The position numbers and the translations under genes were made by a program. DNA of 64,000 nt, taken from the NCBI GenBank assembly GCA_028673005.1, contig CM054112.1:23239624-23303623 (forward strand). The letters are read 5' to 3'. Positions within the stretch are counted from its first letter, which is position 1. Every line of letters starts with the position of its first letter. Below the pieces are notes generated by a model. It worked only from the letters and a program-made list of their open reading frames with translations, made no database searches and had not been told where the DNA came from. Positions 1 through 11,929 of the stretch are shown in pieces. This stretch comes from Tanypteryx hageni. Its lineage: Eukaryota > Arthropoda > Insecta > Odonata > Petaluridae.

Positions 1-386
1 ACAGAAAAGAAGTAAATAGCGAAAATTAAAAAATATAGTAGTATTACGATACTATTCCGTCATTAATTATTTGAAGCTTCTGGCAATCGATTTACCCACA
101 ACACGACTTTAATTAAAGTGACCATCAATCAGCTTCCAACCATAAGGTGAAGTCAATAATAAGATTTTTAAATTGAAGGCACCTACTTGGTTCGAATTCT
201 CCCAATTTAATTTTATTGTCCTGAAGTCTAACCCTCCACGCTGTGCATAAATTCAATTTGTTTCTGGGCCAATGTTTCCCTCGGAAGTCGAGAGAACCGA
301 GAACGTCTCGGATGGATTCCTTTTGGCGCCAAAATGTGCTTTTCGCTCCTCCCTTCCTTCTCATCCAGTCCCGCCCTAAGAACATA
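1..386. other. Unassigned spacer
   Basis: AT-rich to mixed sequence. Two short open frames overlap here on opposite strands, and neither contains a motif I recognise. I see no terminal repeats or RNA gene. Confidence 0.5.
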
Positions 387-420
387 AGAGAGAGAGTGAG
401 AGAGAGAGAGAGAGAGAGAG
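387..420. repeat. (AG)n microsatellite
   Basis: Nearly uninterrupted AG dinucleotide run. It is the first of many GA or CT simple repeats in the window and marks the edge of the GC-rich block that follows. Confidence 0.9.
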
Positions 421-519
421 TCCCGTGAAATGGCCTCCCTCGCTAATGATGCATTTGAACAAGCACGCTCACTAAATGGCGGTGAGAACTAACATGCACT
501 CCTTTTTTTATTTATTCCC

Positions 520-1036
520 CTTTGGCAAACGTGCGTGCCCTCCGCGAGACGGCGCTGTCAGCGGCGCGGGATGGCCACGGCGGTCGTAGTCGTCGTCATG
601 TGTGTGTGTGCGCGCAAGAAGTGGGGCGGGGTGTGGGGGACCCGGTGCAAGGACTGGCTCAGTCCATGCCTTCCGCCGCCGACCCTCTTCGTAGAGCGAG
701 CGGTGCCCGCTGGGAGGGAGGGGGCGGGAGCGCGAAGCGGGGGCGGGAGAAGCAGGACGGGGCTTCGACCCCGGGACTCGGGCGCCCACGCCGCCGACGG
801 ACGAGTCCAGGACCGGGTCCGAAGGGTAAGATTAACGGGCGGCAGAGACGGCGGCGGCCGACCTCGCCCCCCTCTCTCTCTCTCTCTCCCGCCTCCGCCC
901 ACCCAATCACTCCACCCCTTCCAGTCTGAGAACGATCGTCGGAGGCGGGGAAGAAAGGAGTCGAGCGGAATATAAGAGAGCTAACCCGTCTCATAACGGT
1001 TTTATCCTCGGTATGGCGACGGATAATTATTCTCGG
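520..1036 (+). promoter_or_regulatory. CpG-rich block with CCAAT and TATA motifs (candidate promoter)
   Basis: The sequence becomes strongly GC- and CpG-rich from about 530 to 960, unlike the AT-rich flanks. A CCAAT box lies at 903-907 and a TATAAG motif at 971-976. About 37 bases after the TATA motif is an ATG (1013-1015) in a fair initiation context. It opens only an 8-codon frame (MATDNYSR) before a stop, but a GT that could serve as a splice donor follows directly (CTCG/GTAGAT). The order CCAAT, TATA, then ATG on one strand is what a promoter with a short first coding exon would look like. Several overlapping open frames in the block arise from its high GC content and I do not call them genes. 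Confidence 0.3.
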
Positions 1037-1039
1037 TAG

Positions 1040-2903
1040 ATATTATGAAGAAAGTGGGATATCGCGCGACATTTGGAATTCGTCGTCGGGAGATGTGATG
1101 TCATATAGGTATTGCGCGGCCGTTTTGGGAAAGTCGTGGGTTGAGATTCTAGGAAAATCTAAATGCCGAATACGCTGTGAAACCGACTAGGCTTATTTTA
1201 AATTAATAGAGAAATTCAAGTTAACTTGTGCGTACGGCCTTATGATTTTGCCGACATAGGAATAAAAGTGCAAACAGAAACCTTTTTCATATTCTCTGAA
1301 ACAATGTTTTCCAAACTTATTATCATGAGAGTCAGCGGAAGGGAAAGGCACACGAGAAAAAGTTTTGACTCGAGTTTTCATTAACTTGCAATAAATAAGC
1401 AATATATTCTAAATTATAAATTGTATTTCTATATATAAATGGAGTATTTCGTTCCCTGTCATTTTCGGTATATTTTAGCAGGTTTTTGAGTGGTCACATT
1501 TTAATAGAATTGGATCGCGACCCATACTTTGGAGAACGCTGCTCTAAAAGTAATCTTTAATTGATCCATTCCCAATAACTAAGAGGGCTTAGTATTAGCC
1601 ATTCATGATGGAAAGTGATGTCTTCTTCAACGAGAAAAATAAATCCAGCAATGATTTAGCTCAGCCAAGCACAACCATGCATTTCCTTTCCTAGATTTAT
1701 GCATTACGATATCCAACACGTTTCTAGGAAACAATGAAATCCAAATTTTCGATAAATTTTTTAAATTTGTCTCTATTCTCGTTTTTCGTGAATATCTTAG
1801 CTGATAAAATTTGCGTTTTTTCCCAAAACGCTGTTCTTACTTTCACAATTTCCTTTAGTTTTCACAGATAGACTCTAGGAAAAATAGATTCTTTCCCTGA
1901 TCTCGACATATTGCGCATTTAAGAAAGCAAAGGCGATACATTTTACAAAATCAACTACAGACTTGAGCCTTTTACGCAATATTTTACCCCTAAGAAGGAT
2001 TTTTTATCCATAAAGTTTTTCCATTTGATTCCTTTACAGCGATCCGGTACTTTTTAACCGGCGAATATTTTTTCCTCGGCGCAATTCGTAAGATGGCTAT
2101 CCCTCTTCTCCTCAGACGCTTATATTCTACCCGGTTTGCGCATCGCAGCCCCTTCTCCTCAATTCCTTTTCCCTTCCCCTTACCGCCGCCCCGACGTCCA
2201 TATGAAAATTGTAGGGGAGGAATGCGTGCGTGCATGCAACCCATGCATTTGCCTAGCACACGAGAGGCTAGCCTCGATTCAAGGCCACGCGGAGATTAAA
2301 AATAAGAATCCATTGTTACGGACCAACAGACTGTCTCTAAGGGGACGCAATGGGTTTCCATAATGTGGGCGGTTATAAATATAAAAGTATGCAATTAAAA
2401 ATGTTGAATGTAAAAGAATTCATTTATTACGGCGACATACTTTGGTCAAAAACGATTTGAAAATCTTAATTAGGTGTTAGCTCAATTTGCAAAAATGCTG
2501 TTCATAGAGCAGTCCTCGTCATGGTACACATACTCCTAATATAATTTCTTATTTATGCCAATAATTGATCCAGATATATTAAAATACAATAAAACTGTCT
2601 AATGCAACAGTTTCTGCTAAACACCCATTTTTAACACAACTCTCATTATAATTGATAGCATGATAAATGGTAAACACTGTAACCATGTGTAGTAATTATT
2701 TCTGAAGAGTTTCTTTTTTAGCGAGTTCCAAATAATGTGAAAGTTAAAAGTGAAACCACCGAAAATTTCGATTGAAAAATAATAATTATATACAAGGTAT
2801 TTTGATTATAATTTCACGGCGTATAAACAGATCCTATGGGTTAATCATAACAAAGAGTATGTGCCGATATCTTAGTGTCGATATTCAGTCAATACATTAG
2901 CAT
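1040..2903. other. AT-rich spacer with no recognised feature
   Basis: About 1.9 kb of mostly AT-rich sequence with a short pyrimidine-rich stretch near 2150-2190. The open frames at 1193-1402, 1990-2259 and 2093-2363 are short, overlap each other in different frames and show no domain. Confidence 0.5.
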
Positions 2904-2905
2904 TA

Positions 2906-4176
2906 TAGTAAAATCTCACTAATTCGAACCCCCTATAGTTCACACTGCCTTCTTTTTTTAATTACAATTTTTATTTGGGCAGAACTGAGATTTTTTCTAA
3001 ACGAGATTTTAATAATACAATTTTCCACTTATTGTAGACTTATATAAGTGTAGAAATATAATATGTATCTAAATAATAAAAAACAAGAAAATATTCCACT
3101 TTTAAAAAGAACGCTTCCAACAGAAATTAATATATATACCATTATTACTTTAGAAGTGAGACCGCAGCGCCGAAACTAAGCAAACAGACTAGCTGACTTA
3201 TTGTTTGCGGTCTTATGTGAAAGGGAAATGTTTGTCTCCAGTTCCACGAATTCACGTCACCGCCGGGTGTCGAATGTTCATTTCCTTCACAGTTTTATTA
3301 AGCGATTCCTTACAATGAAATGGGGAGTACAAAAACATTAAGTGCATGGAAAAAGCTATTAAACAATGATGATGTTCTTATTGATTTAGACGGAATCGAA
3401 GATGAAGACTGACAAAATGTGTTGCACAACAGTGGCGAAAAGATAATGACTTAGAAGATACAAGAACGTGGCTAGAAGAAGATGAAGATGAGGCTGGATA
3501 TCTTATGGCGACGGGAGAAGAAATAGCAACAGCAGTTCAAGAGGAAAAATCTGTAGGTGAAGCAGGAAGTGAAGATGTAGTAGAAGAAGAAAGAAAAGAA
3601 AAAGTTGAATTACACGAAGCCAGAAGCTACCTCGATACTCGTATTAAATTCTGACGAGGAATTCGAAATATATTTTTAAGCTCCAAGAGAAATGAAGAGC
3701 GACGTTATGAAACGACAATACAATAAGATCTTTACTCAACAAAATATTTTCTACTTCTTTAAAAAAAGACAATATTAATGGGTAGAGACTGTATACATCT
3801 GATTAAATATGTAGTTATTAACGTTTAACACATAAATTAAAGTTTATCGGTAAAAGTTCGTTTTCTTTGTGTTCTATTTGATTTGGATTCTTTGTATTCA
3901 ATTTTGCTTTTGCAATAAAGTAACGCATTTTTCTTAGAAGCAGAAAGTTAATGTAAAAGTTGTTCGAGATAAGAAATCAAATATGATATGTGAATACCCT
4001 TCGTCTGAGAAAATGTGATTATTAGCATGCGCTGCTGAGTTGTGAATAAATTTGCTTGTTTTTATGAACTACGACTTGAAAATACATAGGTATGTACCTA
4101 TGTTCTATAATTCGGACTTTTCACTAAATCAGACTACCCCTTCCCCCTATTAGTCCGAATTAATGAGATTATACTG
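2906..4176 (+). mobile_element. Deleted pogo/Tigger-type DNA transposon
   Basis: The ends form matching terminal inverted repeats. The left end starts TAGTAAAATCTCACTAATTC and the right end, read on the minus strand, starts CAGTATAATCTCATTAATTC. Each is preceded by TA (2904-2905 and 4177-4178), the target duplication of the Tc1/mariner/pogo superfamily. The CAGTATAATCTC-type terminus resembles Tigger-like pogo elements. At 1.27 kb it is shorter than an autonomous copy: only the C-terminal end of the transposase is recognisable and the DNA-binding and catalytic portions are gone. The termini are still easy to pair by eye, so the element is old but not ancient. Confidence 0.8.
3332..3654 (+). 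pseudogene. Pogo/Tigger transposase C-terminal remnant, frameshifted
   Basis: From 3332 one frame reads TLSAWKKLL and continues to an acidic tail ending at the stop at 3410. A second frame from 3433 reads WRKDNDLEDTRTWLEEDEDE, then a GYLMATGEEIATAV segment, and stops at 3652-3654. The pattern WLxxDxxxxGYxxxTxEEIxxxV is the typical C-terminus of Tigger-type transposases, beyond the DDE core. The two pieces lie in different frames, so at least one indel separates them. No start codon, helix-turn-helix or DDE residues remain. It cannot encode a working transposase. Confidence 0.75.
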
Positions 4177-4536
4177 TATATACATCACTTATTTTTTGCG
4201 ACTCGTAGCTCCGAGTAAGAATGGTATTCTTCATTCGTCTAAACTCCTGCTTTGCATCAGCACATGGAAGCCCATACTGCATCCAATTCTTACCTTGACC
4301 TACGTTAACGAATATCAATAACGTTGGTTTGTACGATTCCACTATGAGGAAAATCGTCTTCGCGTTCACAGGAATATGTACATTCTTCTGAGGTTACGCT
4401 TGTATTTGATCAAACTTTGTTTCTGCGAAATCGTGCGAAACGCGCTTGGTCTCAGACTCTCCGCCCACACTTTCGATAGAAGAGAGTTAAAGCAAAACAG
4501 ACTGTTAATTCGATCGGAGCAACAGCCTGCCCTATA

Positions 4537-4591
4537 CGAGCCTTCGTCTCGTAAAGCGCGAGATGAAGGCTCGTCGCCGGCGAGACCGGCG
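4537..4591 (+). other. Two adjacent stem-loops
   Basis: Arm CGAGCCTTCGTCTCG (4537-4551) pairs with CGAGATGAAGGCTCG (4559-4573), giving 15 pairs around a 7-base loop. The single irregular pair is a G-U wobble if the plus strand is transcribed. Immediately after it, CGCCGG (4575-4580) pairs with CCGGCG (4586-4591) around a 5-base loop CGAGA. Open frames on both strands (4366-4731 and 4376-4666) cross the structure but look like by-products. Function unknown; it could be a structured RNA or the end of an unrecognised mobile element. Confidence 0.55.
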
Positions 4592-4739
4592 TCGCCCCCT
4601 AAAAGCGCGAATTTCGAATTAGTAGAAGGGTCACTACAAAGTTTCAAACAAATAGAGCGTAACTGATAGGTTGAGAAGATATGAAGAATAACCAGAATTT
4701 GTCGAGCGGTAGAAAGGAAAACAAAACACAACGGGACTC

Positions 4740-5100
4740 ACAGTTGCTTACTCTTTGGTAGCTTTCCTTCCCTTTGCTCCGGGTAGTTCTCGCCATTAAG
4801 TAGCGCATCTCGCCCCCGACGTCGCCCCCTCTCTATCTCCTCCTCCCTCTCTATCTTCCCCTTCCCTCAATCTCCTCCCATCGTTCCCGGCAGCCAGCTC
4901 TCCTCCTTCCCTTCCCTCTCACTCGAACTCTCCGAAGCCTCTTAGCCCTCAACCACCCCAGCAGCCACCGCCCCCTCCCACGCACTCACTTCACGTACAT
5001 ACACACACATACGCTCACAGCACAACACACACTTGTATGAGAAAGCGCAAGCACAAAACTCCTCGGCGCTTTTTCGTTTTCGGGATCTTCGTTTCCCTTC
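4740..5100. other. Pyrimidine-rich and GC-rich block with a CA run
   Basis: CT-rich sequence from about 4760 to 4990, then a CA-rich stretch near 5000-5030. Mixed-composition sequence with CpGs follows. This is the left edge of the large skewed domain that reaches to 10.4 kb. No gene is visible. Confidence 0.6.
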
Positions 5101-5125
5101 CGCTGTTGACGAGGAAAAAGAGGCG

Positions 5126-5138
5126 GGGTCAAAGGTCA
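5126..5138 (+). promoter_or_regulatory. DR1-type nuclear-receptor half-site pair
   Basis: GGGTCA A AGGTCA is a direct repeat of two receptor half-sites spaced by one base, the arrangement bound by HNF4- and RXR/USP-type nuclear receptors. A 13-bp match occurs by chance at modest frequency, so only the motif is certain. Confidence 0.3.
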
Positions 5139-5639
5139 GAGAGGAAGGGAAGTGGCACGGGAAGAATAATTATTCGTTCGAGTTACGGAGTGATGGAAGG
5201 GATAGAACTTTGTTTGGTTGCAAGGAATAAGTTAATGGTCAAGCATTTGATGGAATGATTTGGAAGCTGCCATCTTAAGGGCTACAAATTGCGGAGAGAA
5301 TGTAGGGATCGGGAATGAATGAACGGCTCGAGTGAGTTTCTCCATAGGAGAAAGATAAAAGGAGAATTTGAGAATGACAAACATACCGAACGGTTTAAAT
5401 CACTGAACTAGATTTGAGAAAAATGAGTCCAATTCAGAGAATAAATAGAAACGGTAAGACCGTAGGTTGACTCGAAGCGATGAAAAGAGAAGTATATTGT
5501 GATGAACGAACGGTTAGAGGCAGTCGGTCTAACCAAGAGGAAAGATAATGTTGGGTGTACGCGAGCGACCTAACTCATACCATAACGGCACTAGTTCAAA
5601 ACGCATGAAAGTTTGAACGCTATGAATGGGTTGAGCTGT

Positions 5640-8330
5640 GTAGGAGGGAGGAGGAGAAGACGGAACGGGTTGCTCCGCAACAAGTAAATCTGTTTAGTCG
5701 CGATTTATCGAAAGGACGTTCTGGAGAGCGAAAGGGGGAGGTGATGAATGGGGAAGAGAGATGACAAAGAGGGAGAGAAAGAGAGTGATGAGGGAAAGAG
5801 TAAGGGATAACGAGAGAGAAAGAAAGAAATAGGGAGATAGAGAGATGAAGAAAAGAAAATGGAGAATGACTGAGGAATAAAGAGAGAAAGGGAGAGAGAG
5901 AAAGAGCGAGGGTTAAGAGGAGATAAAATGAAAGAGGGAGAGAGAGGGAGAGAGAAAGAGGTAGAGATAGCAGAAGAGATTGGCAGGTATTGGAAAGGCA
6001 GCTGTAATGGAAAAGTTTGATTTCTACGGAGATTAAAGTCGGGGGATAATTAGACTTGATGCTTAAGTTTGATAGGAACAGAAGATGCAAGTCAACTCGA
6101 GCTGTATTACTTTTTTGCTAATGCGCGTCGAAATGACACGAGAATCAATGTGATAATGAATGCGAGTCGTGTGCGAGAGAGGAAGAAGAGAAACGGAGAG
6201 AAAGAGGCGAGAAAAATAGCGCGTAAAAAGGAGTTGCTTGGAAGAAAGAAAGTACCACTGAGTTTTCTGGAACAGGTTTAAAAGTTGGGTTTTATGAGAA
6301 CTGAGGTTCGAGGAGGGAGGCGAACGAAAGGAGGTGAATTCGAAGTAGGCGAAAGTGAAGGGAGGAGATAAGGAGGAGGAAGGGAGAGAGGGAGGGGAGT
6401 GAAGGGGAGGTGCTGAAATCTCGAACCGACCAAGAAATCTATTCTTCTCCCACTCTGGTCTACTTCCTCCGGGTGGTGATGACTCCGCAGTCAAAACGTG
6501 CCGCCAAAAAACGCCCAGGCGCCTGCGCTCTGCTCCCACACACACACACACACGTGTCGCAAAGGCGGGCGACAGAGAAGATAGGTTGGGAGGGGACTAC
6601 TCCCTCAGTGAGAGAGGGAGAGAGAGAGAGAGAGGTGGAGAGAGGCACGGACGGAGAAATGAGCGTCGCGGTCGCCCTGATGTCTGAGGAGGAGGAGGCA
6701 GGAGAGAATCGTACGTCCGTCCGTTCCACGCGGCCGTTGTTCCACGGAGAGGTGGAGGAGGGAGAGAGGTAGTTGGGAGCGGGGTATGGGGATGATGTCG
6801 AGTGTTAACGGACGGGGGGGGGAGGGCATAGAGACAGAGGAAAGGGATTGACTAGTGAGAGAGGAGAGGGGAAGGGAGGAGCAAGGGCGGGGTGCAGGAG
6901 ATGGATGCAGATGCAGGCTGCAGTCAGTCCTGGTGAAGAGGAAGGGTAAGAGGGGCGAATGTATGGGGAGGTAGGTGTGAGGAGAGATCGAGAAGGGGAG
7001 AGAGTTAAGGAGGGAGTGGAGGAGAGAGAGATGAGGAGGAGGGGGTGAGAGAGGTAGGGAGGAGGGGGAGAGAAAGGTAGGGAGAGAGGTAGGGAGGGAG
7101 GGGTGGAGAGAAGTAAGGAGAGAGGGGGAGAGAGCTTATGAGGAAGGGGGATAGAGAGGAAAGTATCCAATAAAAGGACGACGAGAGAGAGGACGGATGG
7201 CGGGAATGTGATGAAATTAACTGGCATGAACACAATCACGCCAGGGAAAAGGATAGAAGAATGAAAAATAGATGTTTGGAGATTGGAAAAGAGGGAAGTT
7301 GGAGCGAAATGAGAGAGAGGTTTAAGGAAGAAATATAGGAGAGGGTGAGATAGATAACTCCAGGCACATATACTAAAAAAAGTAGCGTGTCAGATTTACA
7401 GAGGTAACGGATAGCTTTTGACTAATAAAACAGCAAAAGAAATTTATGTAAGAATGGCGAGAAATTTCAGGAAGGAAACACAAAGAGGCAAATGATAAGA
7501 ACTGCACCAATCGCAATGAAAACCGAGTCGTAGAAACGAAGAAAAACAAGAAGGGAACTTTTAACAAGAACTGAGGAACAATCCCGAAGAAAGCAAATTT
7601 CGAGGAGTTAAGACCCACCTTCAGAAGACCAACCAACCAACGGCAGGGGAAGCAACAGGAGAGTATGGAAGAGTTACGGCCGAACTGGGAACAAAGAGGG
7701 GTTGATGTAATCTAGGGGGTGGAGGAAATATAGGATGGATTGGAGGGGGAGGAATGGAGCGGGGAAAATCAGGAGGAAGGTAAAAAAGAGAGGGAGAGAG
7801 GCATTATCGAGAACATAAGAGACAAGAGAGGAAGATAGAGAGGGAGTAGCAGAAAGGAAGGACGAGGAGAAGCATATCGAAGGGTTTCACATTGTGGGAG
7901 AGAAGGATGGGGGGGGGGTGGAGAGAAAGAGAGAGATAGATAGATAGAATAGGTATGAGCACGTTCTGTGGAGGCGGAGGGGGAAGGAGGAAGGGATGAT
8001 GGGGAGGCTGAGGGGGCGTGGCGAGGGTCGGGCGGAGTCCGGGAAGGGCGGTGTAGTTTCGAAGTTAGCGAAGGAAGAGAGGGAAAGAGGAGAGAGAGAA
8101 TGAAGGAGGAAAAGGAGAGAAAGAAAAGAACAGTTTTCTTTGCAGTGCGGAGCAAAAAAGCGAACAATGACCTTGGGTTGGTGGATGAAGAAGGGGATTG
8201 GGAGGCAGAGGGTGGAGCTGGAAGATATACCGAGAAGGTGAAGGGGGGAGAGAGATAGAGAGGGAGAGTCTGAAGGAGGAGAGGAGTGAGAGGAGTAAGA
8301 GAGAGCCGGAGGGACTCGCGATGGGAAGTC
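5640..8330. repeat. Long purine-rich (GA) domain
   Basis: Most of this 2.7 kb is A and G on the plus strand (GAGAGG, GGAGG, AGAGAGAG units), densest at 5740-5960, 6300-6410, 6600-6770, 6830-7370 and 7735-8330. It is interrupted by mixed sequence, for example 6060-6290 and 7380-7660. The serine/leucine/proline-rich open frames on the minus strand and the arginine/glutamate/glycine-rich frames on the plus strand are translations of the skew, not genes. A (CA)n run lies at about 6537-6553. Such tracts can form triplex DNA and carry many GAGA-factor-type sites. Confidence 0.85.
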
Positions 8331-8339
8331 TCAACGGCG

Positions 8340-9247
8340 TGAATTATATGTAACCGTCAATTGGAATATTTCTTTGCGCCTCGGAGCCCTGCTAATTTAT
8401 TTCCACGTCCGAAATGACACAACATAACGAGATTATGTTACGGCAACCGAGAGATGATCGTCGTTAAGGACAATATGTTGGGGAGAGTAAGGGTCTGGAA
8501 TGATAGAATGTTTGCTTAAATGGACGGGAAATCAGATCCATTCGATAGCGATAATTCATTTCGGTTTTATCAAAGCGTGTACGAACGCTTTTGACACTTA
8601 CAAATTAAAATTTTCAGATGCCTGGAACGTCTTTTAACGTTTCTTACCATCGAGTTAAAAAAATAATGGTAAGATCTTGCTGCGTAGTTCCTGCTAAGAA
8701 CGCAAATTACAGTTCATAGTTTCTGAGCCAGAGGTGATTGATTTAAATTTTATTCATTTTCGTTGCGATTTCATCAATTGATGATGAATTTTCTTCACAT
8801 TTACACTAATACCGCCTGATGTTATTCACTTTTGCGTTTTGGAGACGTCGGAGGCTTGAAGGTAGCGAATGAGAGATAAAGGTGGCTCCTCTTGCTTTTA
8901 AACGATAGTGTAAGCCATATGCGCATTTTAACGACCAAGGAGACGCCACTAGATCGATTTATGACTCAAAGAATAACGTATATTATTTATTTGATACATG
9001 CCGTATGTTCATTTCACGAATTCGTCCATGAATAAAGGCTGCGGTTTTAAACTTTACCGCGAGTTCGTTTTGATTATCATTATTAGTTAGGCACTTATCG
9101 TAACCAGCGGAGCGCGACAATTAATGCCCGATGATAATCATATGAATTAGGGTTAATCATCGTGGCAAACAGAGGAAATTTAAGCTATGTAGAAACACTC
9201 TCTCCTTCGTTTCATCTTCTGTCATCAATCACAATCTAGAAAATGCA
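8340..9247. other. Mixed unique sequence, no gene seen
   Basis: Non-repetitive sequence of intermediate composition between two purine-rich domains. It contains homeodomain-like AT cores (for example around 9070-9140), but these are too short to call as sites. No coding potential is apparent. Confidence 0.4.
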
Positions 9248-9634
9248 GTGAATTATTTTATAGGGATGTCGGAAATTTCAAGGAACCACAGCGCCAAGAT
9301 TCGAACCAACACAACTTCTCGCGTCGATGAAACAATAAAAAGATGGCGCCCCTTCAAGGACGAAACCACGACCACTCCATCTTGTAGCGAACTAGAACCA
9401 GCTTCGCGAAAGAACTATTTTTTCGCCATCATCTCTGAGGGCGGCGGGTGGTCCGAAGCAATTAAGAGCGACCTCAACCAATTCGAAACCAACGAGAGTA
9501 AAAACGACGTCAAGAGGCGATTCCCAATCGATAACGAGTCGATATCGACGGGAGAAATCGAGACAAAACGAGCAACTAGAGGTTTTCAGGTCCGCGTTAA
9601 GGGCTGCGAAAAACATCGATCAAATCCTCGGTAA
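9248..9634 (+). other. Unrecognised 128-codon open frame in a CpG-containing block
   Basis: Among the longest open frames in the window not caused by simple repeats. The translation is charged and Ser/Thr-rich (starts MNYFIGMSEISRN, contains SEGGGWSEAIKSDLNQFE), with no domain, signal peptide or membrane segment I recognise. A 74-codon frame overlaps on the other strand. The block (about 9280-9640) is richer in CpG than its surroundings and includes AAGATGGCGCC near 9341. It could be an exon, a regulatory element or chance; I favour non-coding. Confidence 0.15.
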
Positions 9635-9778
9635 TATATGTGCATGCGTCGCGAAGACAAATTACTCGAAAGGGGTCGATTTTCCTTTGTTTTTCGCGTC
9701 TTCGACTGGAAAATTGTACGCCCATGTTCGCGAAGGATCGACGGGAGAGGACGGGTGGGGGAAGCGCGGAGGGAAAAT

Positions 9779-10430
9779 GTTGCGGAGTTGCTATGAGAGA
9801 GAGAGAGGAGCGAAGGAGAATGAGGAGGTGGGGGCAGGAGGATAAATTGTAAGGAAAAGAACGAGTGGAGGAAACGAGCAGGAGGGAGAGGGAGGATGGA
9901 GAGGGAGGGGGAGAGGGAAGGGGGAGAGAAAGGGGAGAGGGAGGGGGAGAGGGAAGGGGGAGAGAAAGGGGTGAGGTAGGGGGGAGAGGGAGAGAGGAGG
10001 GAGAGAGGAGGGGGAGAGGGAGGGGGGAGGGAAGGGGAGAGAGGGAGGGAGAGAGGGGAGAGAGAGGGAAGAAAGGGAGGGGAGATGGAGCGGGGAGAAG
10101 GAGGGGTAGAGGGAGGGAGGAGAGGGAGAGAAGAGAGTGAGGAGAGGGAGGGGGAAACGGTTAATGGGCGTGTGAGAGACGAGGACGGGATGGATTGGAA
10201 TGGAGGGAGGGAAGGATAGGTGTGGAGGGAATAAGGGATGGGAGTGATTGTGAATGAAACTAAAAGAGAGGGGAGGAAGGATGCTGAAGGAGAGAGAGAG
10301 AGATTGCGGGGGTGCGTGTTGCATGTGCCGGAATGGCTCTAGCTTGCTGGATGAAGGGGAGGAGGAAGAGAAGCAAGAATAGAGAGATAAAGCGAGAGAT
10401 ATAAGGAAGGAGAAAAGGAGAGACAAGTGA
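9779..10430. repeat. Purine-rich tract with internal ~37-bp tandem duplication
   Basis: Almost pure AG-rich sequence. At about 9899-9972 a unit of roughly 37 bases built from GAGGGAGGGGGAGAGGG and a following GAGAGAAAGGG part occurs twice in a row. The 211-codon frame on the minus strand (Ser/Pro/Leu-rich) and the 91-codon plus-strand frame (Gly/Glu/Arg-rich) are translations of this tract. Confidence 0.85.
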
Positions 10431-11925
10431 AGATATAAAAATGAATTTTTATAACCAACTTTTATGAGAAAATAAATAGAAGATTGCGAGTAGGAAAAAG
10501 GAGCTACTGCGTAAGAGAGATGGAGTGAGAAAAGAGGGAAAAATCAAGAAGAAAGCAAGAGAATGCCTGATTGCATGGTTTTAAAGTTACCTTAGTCGGT
10601 TAAGAAATAGCCTTTCTTTTCCAAGGTTTGTAACCGGAACATTAATTCTGTCCGAGGCCAATCATTAAAAAATGGCTTAAAAATGGGTCTCGTATCATCT
10701 CATTTGCCTTCGTCAGTCAAGTAGAGAGCAAAAAGCGCCGAAATCAACCAATAAAATTGTGAGAAAATTCCAAATCGATTCGATGTTGGTTCCCAAGATC
10801 CTGGAGTCCGTATTTATTTATAGTTTAGAAGATAGACATCAGCAGAATCAGAAGAGGGGTGCGACCTTCGGAACCCTGAATGATCCAGTTCGGGTTCGCA
10901 TCCCGGTCGACCCCGAGTTTTGAAGTCCAGATGTTCGCTGAAAACTGGGTATCGGTACGACTAGATTAATCTCACGATGGCTCTCTTAGATGAGACATAC
11001 GTCCGTGCGTGCGTGTATACATGCTTGTGTGCACATACATTATAGACTAAAGTTGTTGTATCGTAAAAACGCAAAAATTTAGCAAGAAAATCTAACACGG
11101 AGCAATAATTTCCATTCCAATACTCTTCCTCAATATGGCCCAACCATGACGCCACTTATAATGTGATGAATTTATCGCGGAGCGTTTCTCAGCATCTTCT
11201 AGAACCTCGTTTCTTCGATAAAGCACGTCGAAGCGACGGAGAAAAATCGAGGCAAGCCGTCCGTCCAATTAGCTTGAGCAGTGATTTAAAAGCAAAGTTA
11301 TTTTTATCTCCTCAACTTTCCGAGAAAAACCTCCTCTTGAAGCTTGGTTCCGGAATCTTTGCTGCAATGAGCAATGGAAATTGAAGGCGGTCAGGAAAAG
11401 GAATACGCGGTCTTCGACTTCACTTGAATGATTTGATGAAGGAGGTGTATGCAAACAGCTATTCCTGTTGTCGACCTAGGGGTCTTTTTTATAGACGGTA
11501 CACCATTCTTTAATTTGTAGGTTAATAATTAAGAGAGAGAAGGGATGTTAATAAAAATATCTTGCGATCAACAGCGCGGTGGGAGGGTGAAAATAAATAT
11601 ATCGACACGTTTCTTATGTTAATTGTAATAGTTTCCGGAACTGCTTCATGACAATGGAAATAAAAAAAGTAAATTCCACATAAATATATTTCGCACGACC
11701 GGTGTTTTATTGCAGAACATCATTAAGTGAAACTAAAGAAAATAAGGCTTATATATTTCGAAATCATAAGTGTGAGGTGAAAAAGAGGTTGATGTTGCAC
11801 TGCAACGAAACCTTGGTCATGTGAAAAATATTTATTTGGAATGTACCCACAAGGTTTTTTTTAATTTTCATGGTCAGGTTTCTAATGCTTGATTAAAGAG
11901 GTGGTAATGTGACTGATGACGTATT
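10431..11925. other. Spacer with one possible SINE scrap
   Basis: Mostly unique sequence. Around 10860-10930 there is a pol III B-box-like GGTTCGCATCC (10893-10903) inside a GC-richer stretch, which may be a remnant of a tRNA-derived SINE; I could not find a convincing A box. The open frames at 10961-11155 and 11163-11384 show no motifs. Confidence 0.35.
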
Positions 11926-11929
11926 TTAA

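Noticed and set aside
5620..8334. Many 70-160 codon frames on both strands
   Set aside because: They consist of Ser/Leu/Pro (minus) or Arg/Glu/Gly (plus) repeats from purine-rich DNA, overlap each other and have no motifs.
9791..10426. 211-codon minus-strand frame
   Set aside because: Low-complexity translation of a GA tract with an internal 37-bp duplication.
10893..10903. tRNA gene suggested by a B-box-like sequence
   Set aside because: No cloverleaf could be folded and no A box was found; at most a SINE remnant.
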